A program made the translations under genes and the position numbers. Below, in pieces: positions 8,020 to 17,339 of a stretch of 64,000 nucleotides of DNA (its first letter is position 1; each line of letters starts with the position of its first letter). Location: the NCBI GenBank assembly GCA_021776655.1, contig JAJFFK010000002.1, positions 124,001-188,000 of the forward strand. Reading direction: 5' to 3'. The stretch is from Henriciella sp. GTDB taxonomy: Bacteria; Pseudomonadota; Alphaproteobacteria; Caulobacterales; Hyphomonadaceae. The notes beneath the pieces are model-generated. The model saw only the letters and a list, made by a program, of their open reading frames with translations. It was not told the DNA's origin and ran no database searches.

Positions 8020-9543
8020 ATGTTGAAGGCGCTTGCTGATTATGGCCGGCTGATGCGCGTCGGAACAGCGCTGGCGCGCCACGATGTCATTTTGCCGGGC
8101 GAATATCATTCGCGCTTGCCGCTGCCAGCCAAGCTTGCGGGCCGTATCCTGCGCGTGTTCGGCGGGCGCGCCAAAGGGCGTCCGGGTGAGCGTCTCGCAA
8201 CAGCTTTGGAAAAACTCGGCCCGGCTTATATCAAGCTTGGCCAATTCCTCGCCACACGGCCCGACGTGTTCGGCGTCGAGACAACAACTGACCTCTCCCG
8301 CCTGAAAGACAGGCTCCCGCCCTTCTCGATGGCAGAAGCGCGCAAGGCATTGGTTGATGAATTTGGCGCCGAGGAGGCAGCAGAGCTGTTTCCCGAACTT
8401 TCAGACCCGATCGCTGCGGCATCGCTGGCACAGGTCCATCGGCTTGAAACCAGCGACGGCCCGAAAGCCGTCAAGATCCTCCGCCCGAAGGTTGAAACCC
8501 TGATCGATCTGGAACTGCGCGCGCTCAAACGCGCCGCCCACACCGTAGAGCGTGTATCGGTCGAAAGCCGCCGCATGGAGCCGGTTGCTTTTATCAACAC
8601 AATCGCCACCGCAATGGAGAAGGAACTCGACCTGCGCCTCGAAGCGGGTGGTTCAGATGAATTGCGCCAGCTTGCCTTTAAAACCGGCCATTTCTCTATC
8701 CCCGCTGTCGACTGGACTCGAACCGGTCGCCGCGTCCTGACGACCGACTGGGTTGATGGCAAACCGCTGACCGCACCGGATGCGCTAGTTGTTCCCGGCC
8801 TCGATAAAGTGGCCCTGGGCAACAATATTGTTGGCGGCTTCCTCACTCAAGCGATCGGGCACGGCGTTTTTCATGCCGATATGCATGAAGGCAACATGAT
8901 CATCTCGCCAGATGGGCGGCTTACCCTGGTTGATTTCGGATTGATCGGACGCATTGGCATGGCCGAGCGTCGTTTCCTGGCAGAAATCCTCTGGGGATTT
9001 ATTCGCCGCGATTATCTGCGGGTTGCTGAAATTCACTTTGAGGCGGGCTATGTTCCGGCCGATCGCAGCGTTGGGGATTTTGCCCAAGCCCTGCGCTCTG
9101 TCGGCGAACCGATCCATGGCAAGGACGCCTCGGAAGTGTCGATGGCGCGCCTGTTACTGCAGCTTCTGGATTTCACCCATACGTTCGGGATGCATTTGCG
9201 GCCGGAACTGGTACTGCTGCAAAAAACCATGGTTCAGGTTGAGGGCGTCGCGCGGTCAATTGACCCTGGCCATGATATCTGGGCAGTGGCTGAACCGATC
9301 GTCAAGGATTGGATCACCCAGAATTTTGGCCCGGCGGGTGCCAGTAAACTGGCGATGAGCAGTCTGCGTGATGTCACAGATCGCCTGAAGCGCCTGCCAG
9401 ACATCATGGACAAGCTGGAAGCCAATCTCAATCAGCCTGCGCCTGAGCCCTTGCGCCGCGGCGCGCCATGGTGGGCAAAATATGGCTTTGCGCTCAGTTT
9501 GGCAGGGCTCGCCGTCTGGGTCGTGATCAGGCTAAAAGCTTAG
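8020..9543 (+). CDS. ubiB: Ubiquinone biosynthesis protein kinase-like UbiB
   Basis: Atypical kinase/ATPase of the ABC1/ADCK family needed for ubiquinone synthesis, 507 residues from the ATG at 8020 (an in-frame Met at 8005 would overlap ubiE). The family KxGQ motif is visible in LGPAYIKLGQFLATRPDVF (about 68-86); the AAAS-type nucleotide loop is IAAASLAQVHR, and the catalytic/metal motifs are VFHADMHEGNM and LTLVDFGLIGRIG. A single C-terminal TM helix (GFALSLAGLAVWVVIRL) anchors it to the inner membrane. It lies immediately after ubiE and forms a two-gene operon. The 3' end overlaps the convergent histidine kinase by 4 bases. Confidence 0.95.
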   Translation: MLKALADYGRLMRVGTALARHDVILPGEYHSRLPLPAKLAGRILRVFGGRAKGRPGERLATALEKLGPAYIKLGQFLATRPDVFGVETTTDLSRLKDRLPPFSMAEARKALVDEFGAEEAAELFPELSDPIAAASLAQVHRLETSDGPKAVKILRPKVETLIDLELRALKRAAHTVERVSVESRRMEPVAFINTIATAMEKELDLRLEAGGSDELRQLAFKTGHFSIPAVDWTRTGRRVLTTDWVDGKPLTAPDALVVPGLDKVALGNNIVGGFLTQAIGHGVFHADMHEGNMIISPDGRLTLVDFGLIGRIGMAERRFLAEILWGFIRRDYLRVAEIHFEAGYVPADRSVGDFAQALRSVGEPIHGKDASEVSMARLLLQLLDFTHTFGMHLRPELVLLQKTMVQVEGVARSIDPGHDIWAVAEPIVKDWITQNFGPAGASKLAMSSLRDVTDRLKRLPDIMDKLEANLNQPAPEPLRRGAPWWAKYGFALSLAGLAVWVVIRLKA

Positions 9544-10937
9544 CCGGACTGTGGCAGACGCAATACGAAGCGGGTTCCACTCGGGCCGGTTTCGCCAAGT
9601 TCCAGCTCGCCGCCCATTGACCGCGCCAGATCGCGTGACAAGGCAAGCCCCAACCCGGTGCCGTCGCGGCGGGTCGAGCCAGCAAACGGCTTGAACAGAT
9701 TGGCCTGCGCTTTCTCAGGCAAGCCAGGGCCTGTATCGGCGATACTCAGGGCAACACCATCGAACCCGACAGAGACAGCCCCTGTCCCCGCCATTGCTTC
9801 GGCAGCATTGCGGATCAGATTGGCGCAAATCCGGTGTAAATGATCGGGATCCGCCCGTACGTCGGCTTCCGCAATGATCTCATTGGTAAAGCTCACACCC
9901 GCATGCGCCGCCAGCGCTTCAGATGCGGCCTCTTCGACCGTATCGTGTAAGGCGACGTGCTGAAGATTGGCCTCCGGCACCGATGAACGGCCGTATTTCA
10001 ATGTGTCTGTGGCGAGATTGATCGCCCGCTGCAAAGCCCGCTCCAGACGCGGCAATGTGCGCGCGACACGTGGGTCCTCGGACCGCGATAGACCGTCAGA
10101 TGCCAGTTGCGCTGTTGCCAGTGAATTACGCAAGTCATGATTGATCTTTGCAACCGCTTCACCAAGCAATGCCAAGCGTTCTTGTTGGCGAAAACTGTCA
10201 GACACCGCGCTTTCCATATCCGACAGAGCGTTCTGTGCCCGGCCAATTTCGTCGCGGCGCGGCGTCGGTGACAGGCGGCGCTTCCAACTGCCAGGGTCTT
10301 GCTGAAACCGTTCTACCGATTGGGTGACCCGCCGGATCGGGCGGACAACCAGCAAGAACAGCAACAGATAAAGCAAACCACCAAGCGTCAGTGAGATGAG
10401 CAGAGAGAGGAGAAAGATATTGCGGCCATATTCGTACAATGCCTGTTTCAGTGGCGCTTCTGGCACAATCACTTCCAGAATTCGGCCTGGTGCTGAACCG
10501 GTATCACTGATCACCAGCAGCCGCCCTTCAGGCGCCGTAAAGGTTGCGAGCGTCGATCCAAACGCGTTCAGGCCGCGCATTTTATTCAGGTTCACGAATT
10601 TCATCTCGCCAGAGATCGGCGCGGGCGGGGCCAGCAATTGCTCGCGTATCCCTTCGTTGAAATCCTGCTCGGCAACGGACAGAACTTCCGCAGACATTAG
10701 CAGGTTGGCCGCCAGCTCTTCTGACACCATCCGGCTTGGCGCGGCCTCGAGCGCCAGAGACGCGACGCGCGCCGCTTGCACCCGGTCCTCCATCCACTCC
10801 GTTCGAAAACTGCTGGCACTTGGAACGAAGATCAGCGCCTCAACCACCAAGACAGCCAGAATCGTGAACGCAAACAGCCGTACAGACAGGCTATCACGCC
10901 AACTCAATTTCGGTTGAGAAACAGGCAAATCAGTCAC
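9540..10937 (-). CDS. Sensor histidine kinase with HAMP domain (orphan)
   Basis: Two-component sensor, 465 residues. TM1 is at about 18-38 and an extracytoplasmic sensing region of about 130 residues follows. TM2 (FLLSLLISLTLGGLLYLLLF) is at about 175-195, then a HAMP linker (VRPIRRVTQSVERF). The H-box AKINHDLRNSLATAQLASDG holds the phosphoacceptor His, and the ATPase domain has the N-box NLIRNAAEAM, the G1 box IADTGPGLP and the G2 box DGTGLGLAL. No response regulator is adjacent; the next gene on the strand is a flavin reductase 14 bases upstream. Signal and partner are unknown. It may belong to the redox operon by position only. Confidence 0.9.
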   Translation of the reverse strand: MTDLPVSQPKLSWRDSLSVRLFAFTILAVLVVEALIFVPSASSFRTEWMEDRVQAARVASLALEAAPSRMVSEELAANLLMSAEVLSVAEQDFNEGIREQLLAPPAPISGEMKFVNLNKMRGLNAFGSTLATFTAPEGRLLVISDTGSAPGRILEVIVPEAPLKQALYEYGRNIFLLSLLISLTLGGLLYLLLFLLVVRPIRRVTQSVERFQQDPGSWKRRLSPTPRRDEIGRAQNALSDMESAVSDSFRQQERLALLGEAVAKINHDLRNSLATAQLASDGLSRSEDPRVARTLPRLERALQRAINLATDTLKYGRSSVPEANLQHVALHDTVEEAASEALAAHAGVSFTNEIIAEADVRADPDHLHRICANLIRNAAEAMAGTGAVSVGFDGVALSIADTGPGLPEKAQANLFKPFAGSTRRDGTGLGLALSRDLARSMGGELELGETGPSGTRFVLRLPQSG

Positions 10938-10951
10938 GTGATCGATTTACC

Positions 10952-12409
10952 CTAGGGGATACGTTGCAGCAAGCTGACAAGACGTTTGCCATTCTTGCTG
11001 AACACTGTCGGCGTGAAATACGCACTCGCCGCTCGTTTCACCACTTCTGTCCGGGTTGGATAAGGCGAAATGAAATTGGTCAGCGATTGCACGCCCTGTT
11101 TATTCGACATCGCAAAGCCGACAATCTGAATAATCTCGCCAGCGCCATCACCGACGATTGAGGCGCCAATGATCTTGCCCTTGCGGATGATCAGCTTGGC
11201 TTCGCCCTTGGTGTGGCCCTCGGCAATCGCCCGATCATTCTCGTGGAACGGAAAAGCCGAGACGCTGATCTTATCGCCAAATTGCTCACGCGCTTCGGCT
11301 TCGGTCAGGCCGACTTGCGCGACCTCCGGGGCGACATAAGTTACCGCAGGCAGTGGCAGGTCGCTCGCCTTACTGTTTTGTTTGAAGAAGGCGCGGCGCG
11401 CGAATACGCTGGCATGCCACCCGGCCAGATGCGTGAACTGTCCCTTGCCGGCAACATCGCCCAAGGCCCAGACGCGTGGATTGGAGACCGAGCGCAATTT
11501 GTCGCTGACCTGCACACCAGATCGGTCAAACGATACGTTCCCGGCCTCAAGCTCCAGCCCATCCATCACCGCGCGGCGACCAACCGCCACCAGCAGATGC
11601 GATCCGGTCGCGGTTTTCGTGCCGTCTTCATGCTCGGTTTCAACCGAAATATCACCAGCTGTGCCGCTAACTTTGACCGCCTTGTGCCCTTCCAGGATGG
11701 TCACGCCTTCATCACGCAGCGCCTCAATTGCGATCGCGGCGTGATCGGCGTCAGAGCGCGCCAAAGCTCGGTCCATCTCGATCACCGTCACCTCAGAGCC
11801 CAGCCGCCTGAACGCCTGCGCCATTTCCAGCCCAATCGGTCCACCACCAAGTATCAGGAGATGCTTCGGCAGCTCGGGCATCGAGAACACTTGCTCATTG
11901 GTCACATAAGGCGTGTCCTCAAGGCCCGGAATGGGCGGAATGAAGGCTGTGGAGCCGGTTGAGACGATGATCCGGCGCGCCGCCGCGCTTGTCGTCGCCG
12001 ACACAATCGTCTTGGGATCAGCGAAGCTGGCATGTTCCTGAATGACCGTCACGCCGAGGCCTTCAAACCGCTCGACACTATCAACCGGGGCGATGGTCTC
12101 AATCGCGCCGTGAACGTGCGCCTTGACCGCATCCCAATCGACCACAGGATCGCCAGTCGTGACGCCATATTTGGCACCTTCACGTGCATTCGCCGCATAT
12201 TTCGCCGCGCTCAGCAGCGCCTTGGACGGCACGCAGCCATAATTCAGGCAGTCACCGCCCATCTCGGCTTTCTCGTAGAGAATGACTTTAAGCCCAAACA
12301 TTGCCGCACCCGCCGCCGCAGACAGGCCACCAGAGCCGCCACCAATGACAATCAGATCGGCCTTCAGCTTGCGCCGAGCGCCGACATTCTCAGTTTTCGT
12401 ATCCATCAT
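10952..12409 (-). CDS. FAD-dependent pyridine nucleotide-disulfide oxidoreductase (mercuric reductase/lipoamide dehydrogenase family)
   Basis: A 485-residue flavoprotein. The FAD motif is LIVIGGGSGGLSAAAGAAM (about 19-37); the redox-active disulfide is GGDCLNYGCVPSKAL (CxxxxC). NAD(P) binding is through LILGGGPIGLEMAQAFRRLG, and the second FAD motif is VWALGDVAGKGQFTHLA. The C-terminal dimerisation domain is present, with HENDRAIAEG near the position of the family's catalytic His. No MerA N-terminal HMA domain or C-terminal Cys pair, so mercury reduction is unlikely. Co-linear with TVP38 and DUF547 genes, an association seen in many bacteria; function is probably envelope-linked redox but not established. 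Confidence 0.88.
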   Translation of the reverse strand: MMDTKTENVGARRKLKADLIVIGGGSGGLSAAAGAAMFGLKVILYEKAEMGGDCLNYGCVPSKALLSAAKYAANAREGAKYGVTTGDPVVDWDAVKAHVHGAIETIAPVDSVERFEGLGVTVIQEHASFADPKTIVSATTSAAARRIIVSTGSTAFIPPIPGLEDTPYVTNEQVFSMPELPKHLLILGGGPIGLEMAQAFRRLGSEVTVIEMDRALARSDADHAAIAIEALRDEGVTILEGHKAVKVSGTAGDISVETEHEDGTKTATGSHLLVAVGRRAVMDGLELEAGNVSFDRSGVQVSDKLRSVSNPRVWALGDVAGKGQFTHLAGWHASVFARRAFFKQNSKASDLPLPAVTYVAPEVAQVGLTEAEAREQFGDKISVSAFPFHENDRAIAEGHTKGEAKLIIRKGKIIGASIVGDGAGEIIQIVGFAMSNKQGVQSLTNFISPYPTRTEVVKRAASAYFTPTVFSKNGKRLVSLLQRIP

Positions 12410-12428
12410 TCAGCCCAATTCAGTTCGT

Positions 12429-13181
12429 TTAGCTCGTTGCAGCCGGATCGCTTTTGCGCCCGGTCAGTTTCTTGAACACTGTAGGCAATAACGCAACTAC
12501 GCCAAGCGCGATGAAGGCCGGTACGAATTGCGCCGCCAATGTTTTAACATCAACCTCACCACCCGCCAGCAGTGTGCCTTTGATCGCTGCGCCAATCCAC
12601 GTATAGGCCAGCGTCCCCGGAATAATTCCGAAAAACGTTGTGACCAGATAATCCTTGTATTTCGCCCCAAGCAAGCCCGGCGCAATGTTGACCACAGCAA
12701 ACGGAAATAGCGGGATCAGACGCAAGGCAAACATGTAAGAGACAGCGTTCTCATTGAAGCCCTTCTCCATCTTGCCCAGAAACGGCCCGGCAATATCGCG
12801 CAGGACCGAACCGAGCGACGTTTTTGAGGCATAAAACAGGATCGACGCCCCAATCGTTGCGCCGATCACAGTGGCAGGCGCGCCAAAATACAGTCCGAAC
12901 AGGAAGCCACCAAAAATCGTCAACATACCGCCCGGAATGATGAACGTCGTCGCAGCGGCATAGATCGCGATATACGCCGCCAGCACCAGAACCAGATTAT
13001 TCTTGACCAACTCGTCGAGCCAGACCGCGTTGTCCGACAGGCTCTCCAGCGTCAGATACTGATGCCAGCCTTGCGAAATCGCCAGTGCCAACCCGGCCAG
13101 AATGATATAGATCGGCCATAGTCTGATCCAAATCGGCTTTTGCACTTTCGGCTCATCCACCACTTCCACGTCGTCCGTCAT
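12429..13181 (-). CDS. TVP38/TMEM64 (VTT domain) membrane protein
   Basis: A 250-residue inner-membrane protein with about six hydrophobic segments. The VTT/DedA-like core is recognisable: FIIPGGMLTIFGGFLFGLYF (about 81-100), GATIGASILFYASK, then ALRLIPLFPFAVVNIAPGLL and TTFFGIIPGTLAYTWIGA. The family is linked to lipid scrambling or transport and envelope homeostasis. It sits 31 bases after the DUF547 gene and 19 bases before the flavin reductase, making a three-gene operon. No promoter of its own is evident. Confidence 0.92.
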   Translation of the reverse strand: MTDDVEVVDEPKVQKPIWIRLWPIYIILAGLALAISQGWHQYLTLESLSDNAVWLDELVKNNLVLVLAAYIAIYAAATTFIIPGGMLTIFGGFLFGLYFGAPATVIGATIGASILFYASKTSLGSVLRDIAGPFLGKMEKGFNENAVSYMFALRLIPLFPFAVVNIAPGLLGAKYKDYLVTTFFGIIPGTLAYTWIGAAIKGTLLAGGEVDVKTLAAQFVPAFIALGVVALLPTVFKKLTGRKSDPAATS

Positions 13182-13212
13182 ACTTATTATCCTTGTTGCG
13201 GTCCTGTTGGCG

Positions 13213-13971
13213 CTATTTTGCGTCGTTTAGTGACCAGTCATATTCGTACGTCTTTATATCGGCATTGGCCTTGATCTCAGCCGCCAAAACCGGATTGGCA
13301 TAGTCGAGCAAGTGCGCCACCACGCGAGCTTCACTGCCGCCGAAATCCTCCTTGAACCATTTGTAGATCTCTGAGACCTGCAGCCCGCCTTTCGAGCGAA
13401 TGGCAACCCCGCGTGGATGATTGATATAGGCGCGCGCTGCAGCATCGAGATCCGCGTCCAGCGTTTGCGCGGCCCACGCGTCGCGGCGCAGGTTCGGACA
13501 GCCATAAGAGGCGCAATTGATCGCGTAATGAATGCGCGGATCGCCCATCGGGCGCAGCACCTGATGCTCAATCTCGTCGAGCGAAATATCCTCACCATCA
13601 ACCACCGTCTTGACCTTTTTCCACGGCCCGAACAGTGATCCTGACTTGATCGACCTGACTGGATAACGCCCGATCATGTGCTTGATCGTCAGCGCATTAT
13701 AGATGTTCGCCCAGGCGGCGATCTGTTCGGCGTCGCTCAACCTATCGAAATCAAGCTCTTCGAAGCTTTCCAGATACGCGTCCAATGTCCCGACATCTTC
13801 AGAATTGTCCTTTAAGCCGCTATAATCAAAGCGGTTCACGCCATCTTCGCTTTCGACCAAATAGGTGTCCAGCAACCCATCCCATGCGAAATGTCGAGCC
13901 ATGTCGTCCGACACTGCGCTACCTGTCGCAACAACCATGGCAAGAGCTCCACAAATCAAACCGCGTAACAT
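13213..13971 (-). CDS. DUF547 domain protein, exported
   Basis: A 252-residue protein with a short signal peptide (MLRGLICGALAMVVATGSAV). The DUF547 core is clear: WANIYNALTIKHMIGRYPV (about 87-105), then DEIEHQVLRPMGDPRIHYA and INCASYGCPNLRRDA. The conserved Asn, His and Cys positions resemble a papain-like or transglutaminase-like arrangement, but no activity is established. First gene of an operon with TVP38 and a flavin disulfide reductase. It diverges from rpmH, with about 200 bases between them that must carry both promoters. Confidence 0.9.
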   Translation of the reverse strand: MLRGLICGALAMVVATGSAVSDDMARHFAWDGLLDTYLVESEDGVNRFDYSGLKDNSEDVGTLDAYLESFEELDFDRLSDAEQIAAWANIYNALTIKHMIGRYPVRSIKSGSLFGPWKKVKTVVDGEDISLDEIEHQVLRPMGDPRIHYAINCASYGCPNLRRDAWAAQTLDADLDAAARAYINHPRGVAIRSKGGLQVSEIYKWFKEDFGGSEARVVAHLLDYANPVLAAEIKANADIKTYEYDWSLNDAK

Positions 13972-14104
13972 TTAAGATTCGTCCTCACCGTGTGTCAGGC
14001 CGTTGATATATGCAAGTGCACATGAAACGTCGCCTCACGTCACCATCCCGTGCAATCACCTGTTCGTGAGGTGAAAATCATCTGCTAATCGCACGCCTTT
14101 CACC

Positions 14105-14133
14105 TTGACCTGAGCAATGTCGGCACGTATTAG
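14105..14133 (+). promoter_or_regulatory. Sigma-70 type promoter for rpmH-rnpA
   Basis: TTGACC at 14105-14110 and TATTAG at 14128-14133 are separated by exactly 17 bases, about 43 bases before the rpmH start. The fit to the -35/-10 consensus and the placement upstream of a highly expressed ribosomal gene support it. Transcription would start near 14140, giving a leader of about 35 bases. Confidence 0.7.
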
Positions 14134-14175
14134 CCCGCTTTTGCAGATCAAATTATTTATTAGAGACGCCAGCCG

Positions 14176-14310
14176 ATGAAACGTACATTCCAGCCTAGCC
14201 GCCTAAAACGTGCTCGCCGCCACGGTTTCCGTCTGCGCATGTCGACCAAGAATGGCCGCAAAGTGCTGGCTCGCCGCCGCGCCAAAGGCCGGATCGAGCT
14301 GTCTGCATAA
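14176..14310 (+). CDS. rpmH: 50S ribosomal protein L34
   Basis: A 44-residue, very basic ribosomal protein; small, but unmistakable. It begins [20 protein letters not shown] and ends with the family pattern of [18 protein letters not shown] followed by IELSA. It is a structural component of the large subunit. The gene has a clear promoter about 45 bases upstream and is followed 26 bases later by rnpA, the near-universal rpmH-rnpA pairing. Confidence 0.98.
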   Translation: MKRTFQPSRLKRARRHGFRLRMSTKNGRKVLARRRAKGRIELSA

Positions 14311-14336
14311 GACGGTTTGACGGCGGGATCGGTCCC

Positions 14337-14735
14337 ATGCCTGATCAGAATAATACTTTACCAACTGGGATTGTTCGTCTTCGCACGCGGTCCCAGTTTT
14401 TGTTTGCCCGCCACGGCCTGTCACAGCGCCGGCGCAGCCTCGTCGTGCAGGCCCGCCGGCAACCTGAAATGAATCAGCATATTGGTGAAGGTTTCACCGC
14501 CACCAAGAAGATCGGAAATTCAGTCATCCGCAACCGCGCCAAGCGTCGCCTGCGCGCCGCCTCACAGGCGCTTTTACCACGTCTCGGCGTGCCAAATCAC
14601 GACTATGTCTTCATTGCGCGCATGGACACTGCGACCATTGGCTGGCAGCGCCTGCTTGACGATATGGAAAGCGCGCTGATAAGCCTCGCCGACACTTTCA
14701 AAGCCGCCCCTGGTGCCGCATCTGACACGCGGTGA
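14337..14735 (+). CDS. rnpA: Ribonuclease P protein component
   Basis: Protein subunit of RNase P, which matures the 5' ends of tRNAs with the catalytic RNA. The 132-residue protein has the RNR signature TKKIGNSVIRNRAKRRLRAA (about 55-74) that contacts the RNA, preceded by the FLFARHGLSQRRRSLVVQ strand. It starts at an ATG 26 bases after rpmH and lies 35 bases before yidC. The small yidD gene, often found between rnpA and yidC, is not present here. Confidence 0.95.
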   Translation: MPDQNNTLPTGIVRLRTRSQFLFARHGLSQRRRSLVVQARRQPEMNQHIGEGFTATKKIGNSVIRNRAKRRLRAASQALLPRLGVPNHDYVFIARMDTATIGWQRLLDDMESALISLADTFKAAPGAASDTR

Positions 14736-14770
14736 CTTTCTGCCCGTTTGATTAGGATAAGATACCCCCG

Positions 14771-16636
14771 ATGATGAACCAGAATGGCATGGAGCCACAG
14801 GACCAGCGCAATTTTATCATCGCCATGGTGCTGATGATCGCTTTCGTCTTTTTCTATCAAACCTATGTTACCGGGCCGAGCGCCAAACGCGCCAACCTGG
14901 AACGCGAACAGGCGATCGCAGCCCAGCTTGAGGCAGGCGATACAGGCGTGCCGGGGGATATCCCATTAGCAACTGCGCCGCCGCCAACCCAAACCGTTGA
15001 ACAGGCCCTAGTTCAGTCCGAGCGCCTTGATTTCAACGCCGACCGCGTCGACGGCTCAATTCGCCTGACCGGTGCCATCCTGGATGATCTCAGCCTGAAA
15101 GATCACTATAAACAGCTCGGATCTGACGAGGAATTACGCCTCCTGCGGCCATCTTCAGCGGAGCACGGGTTTTATACATCCTGGTTCTGGCTTGGGTCAG
15201 AAGGCGTTGTCGCCGGGCAAAACGATGTCTGGACTCAAATCGGCGGGACGACCCTAACCTCGCAGTCCCCGATTACGCTTTCACTGGTCAAGGATGGCCT
15301 GACGATTAATCGAACGATTAGTGTCGATGACAATTTCCTGTTCACCTATGCCGACACGATTACCAATTCCGGTTCTGCGGCGCGCGTGCTGACCCCGTAT
15401 GGATCGATCCGCCGCCACGGCGTGTGGAAAGAATTTCTCGAAGCGACTGATCCGGGCTCGTCGAAGAAAACAGGGCTGGTTCACCAGGGCCTTGTCGGCG
15501 TCGTCGATGGCAATCTGAAACTTCGCAATTACAAGAACCTGTCAAAGGGCAAAGGGATTAAAGGCAAAGGCGAGAGTGAGACCTCACCTGGCTCCTTTGG
15601 ATCGACATCAGGTGGCTGGCTTGGCCTGACGGATATGTATTGGATGGCCGCCCTTGTGCCCCAGCAGGACCGCGCTTTTGACGCCCGGTTTGATCAACGC
15701 GGCGCAAACAAGGATGTCTATGAGGTCAGCATCAAGGGCACCCTGGTCACGATTGAACCTGGCCAGTCAGTCACCGTCGCCAACCAGATTTTCGCCGGTG
15801 CCAAAGAATATAACGTCGTCAAAACCTACAAGGCTGCGGGCATCCCGCGCTTTGATGATGCAATCGACTGGGGCAGCTTTGAATATTATATATCGCGACC
15901 TTTCTTTGCCCTCCTCAACTGGCTGAAAGGCAAGCTCGGCTCGTTCGGACTGGCGATCATGGCGCTGGTTGTGGTGATCAAAATTCCGCTTATCCCGCTC
16001 TACAATGCCAGCTACAAATCCATGGCCAAGATGAAAAAACTTGCCGAGCCGATGAAGGAAATCCAGGAACGCTTCAAGGCTGATCCGCAACGCAAGCAGC
16101 AAGAAGTCATGAAGCTGTACCAGCGCGAGAAAGCCAACCCGCTGGCCGGTTGCGTGCCGATCCTGTTTACCATCCCGGTCTTCTTTGCACTCTACAAGAC
16201 GCTCTATGTGACGCTGGAAATGCGCCATACCAGCTTCCTGCACCTGACCGACCTGTCAGCGCCAGACCCGTCCGCGATTGGCAACCTGTTCGGGCTTCTG
16301 CCTTGGGCGGCGTCCGATGTGAAAGCCATCCCGATCATTGGCATCATTATCGGTATCGGCATCCTGCCGATCATGTACGGTGTCTCTATGGCGGCGATCC
16401 AGTCGCTGTCGCCGCCGCCGCCAGACCCAACCCAGCGCACCATCATGATGGCGCTACCGATTGTCTTCATGTTCGTGTTTGGCAGCTTCGCCTCCGGCCT
16501 CGTCCTGTACTGGGTCTGGAACAATATCCTGTCGCTGATCCAGCAATATATCATCATGCGCCGCAACGGTGTGGATACGCAGCTCGAAACGCTGGTTAAA
16601 TATCTGCGCAATCGCAACAAGCCCGAAAAAGAATGA
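14771..16636 (+). CDS. yidC: Membrane protein insertase YidC
   Basis: Inner-membrane insertase acting with or without SecYEG. The 621 residues comprise an N-terminal TM (QRNFIIAMVLMIAFVFFYQT), a large periplasmic beta-super-sandwich domain (about 75-365), and the conserved C-terminal 60KD core. The core begins SFEYYISRPFFALLNWLKG and continues with KSMAKMKKLAEPMKEIQERF, NPLAGCVPILFTIPVFFALY and FVFGSFASGLVLYWVWNNIL. Two Met codons are adjacent at the start. Its stop overlaps the engB start (ATGA), implying translational coupling. Confidence 0.97.
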   Translation: MMNQNGMEPQDQRNFIIAMVLMIAFVFFYQTYVTGPSAKRANLEREQAIAAQLEAGDTGVPGDIPLATAPPPTQTVEQALVQSERLDFNADRVDGSIRLTGAILDDLSLKDHYKQLGSDEELRLLRPSSAEHGFYTSWFWLGSEGVVAGQNDVWTQIGGTTLTSQSPITLSLVKDGLTINRTISVDDNFLFTYADTITNSGSAARVLTPYGSIRRHGVWKEFLEATDPGSSKKTGLVHQGLVGVVDGNLKLRNYKNLSKGKGIKGKGESETSPGSFGSTSGGWLGLTDMYWMAALVPQQDRAFDARFDQRGANKDVYEVSIKGTLVTIEPGQSVTVANQIFAGAKEYNVVKTYKAAGIPRFDDAIDWGSFEYYISRPFFALLNWLKGKLGSFGLAIMALVVVIKIPLIPLYNASYKSMAKMKKLAEPMKEIQERFKADPQRKQQEVMKLYQREKANPLAGCVPILFTIPVFFALYKTLYVTLEMRHTSFLHLTDLSAPDPSAIGNLFGLLPWAASDVKAIPIIGIIIGIGILPIMYGVSMAAIQSLSPPPPDPTQRTIMMALPIVFMFVFGSFASGLVLYWVWNNILSLIQQYIIMRRNGVDTQLETLVKYLRNRNKPEKE

Positions 16637-17280
16637 CCGATGCGCCTGAATTCACAGACGCAGCCCTAGAAAAGGGCCGTGTCCTTTGCGCTGGCCCGGT
16701 CTCATTCGTGCTTGGCGCGGCGGACCTGCACCAATTACCGGAATCGAACCGCCCTGAGGTCGCCTTTGCCGGGCGCTCTAATGTTGGCAAGTCCAGCCTG
16801 CTCAATGCCCTGCTTAACCGCAACGGCCTGGCGCGCGCCTCGGCAGAACCGGGCCGCACGCGCGAGCTGAACTATTTCGATCTTGGCGAAGGCAAAATGT
16901 GGTTGGTTGACCTGCCCGGCTTTGGTTATGCCAAGGTCTCCCGCACGCAAGTCGAAAAATGGACCAAGCTGACCCGCAAATATTTGCGTGGCCGGGTCAA
17001 TTTGCGCCGGATCTTCCTGCTCATCGACAGTCGCCGTGGCCTGATGCCGCCGGATCTGGAAATGATGCAAATGCTCGATACGGTTGCCGTCACCTATCAG
17101 ATTGTTCTGACCAAGGCCGACAAGGTGAAAATGAGCGAGGTTGAGGCCGTCCGGGCCGAAATTCAGGTGGCTTTGAAGACACACCCCGCGGCCCATCCAA
17201 TTGTTCGGATGACCTCGGCCGAAAAAGGCATGGGCCTGCCAGAACTACGGGCTGAGATCGGTATGCTGGCAGAGGTCTAG
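16633..17280 (+). CDS. engB: Ribosome biogenesis GTPase EngB (YihA/YsxC)
   Basis: GTPase needed for assembly of the large ribosomal subunit and for division. The 215 residues have all G motifs: G1 [20 protein letters not shown] (about 43-62), G3 [13 protein letters not shown]4 VLTKADKVK and G5 [10 protein letters not shown]2 lies in the GRTRELNYF loop. It overlaps the yidC stop by 4 bases. The yidC-engB-argB order is common in alphaproteobacteria. Confidence 0.96.
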   Translation: MTDAPEFTDAALEKGRVLCAGPVSFVLGAADLHQLPESNRPEVAFAGRSNVGKSSLLNALLNRNGLARASAEPGRTRELNYFDLGEGKMWLVDLPGFGYAKVSRTQVEKWTKLTRKYLRGRVNLRRIFLLIDSRRGLMPPDLEMMQMLDTVAVTYQIVLTKADKVKMSEVEAVRAEIQVALKTHPAAHPIVRMTSAEKGMGLPELRAEIGMLAEV

Positions 17281-17339
17281 GGTCTGAAATTATAGAAACG
17301 GGTGCACAAAGTCCAAAAACCACGTTACAGCGTGGCGCC

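Noticed and set aside
10952-12409. Mercuric reductase (MerA) as a specific call
   Set aside because: The N-terminal metal-binding domain and the C-terminal vicinal Cys pair are missing and no mer genes are nearby.
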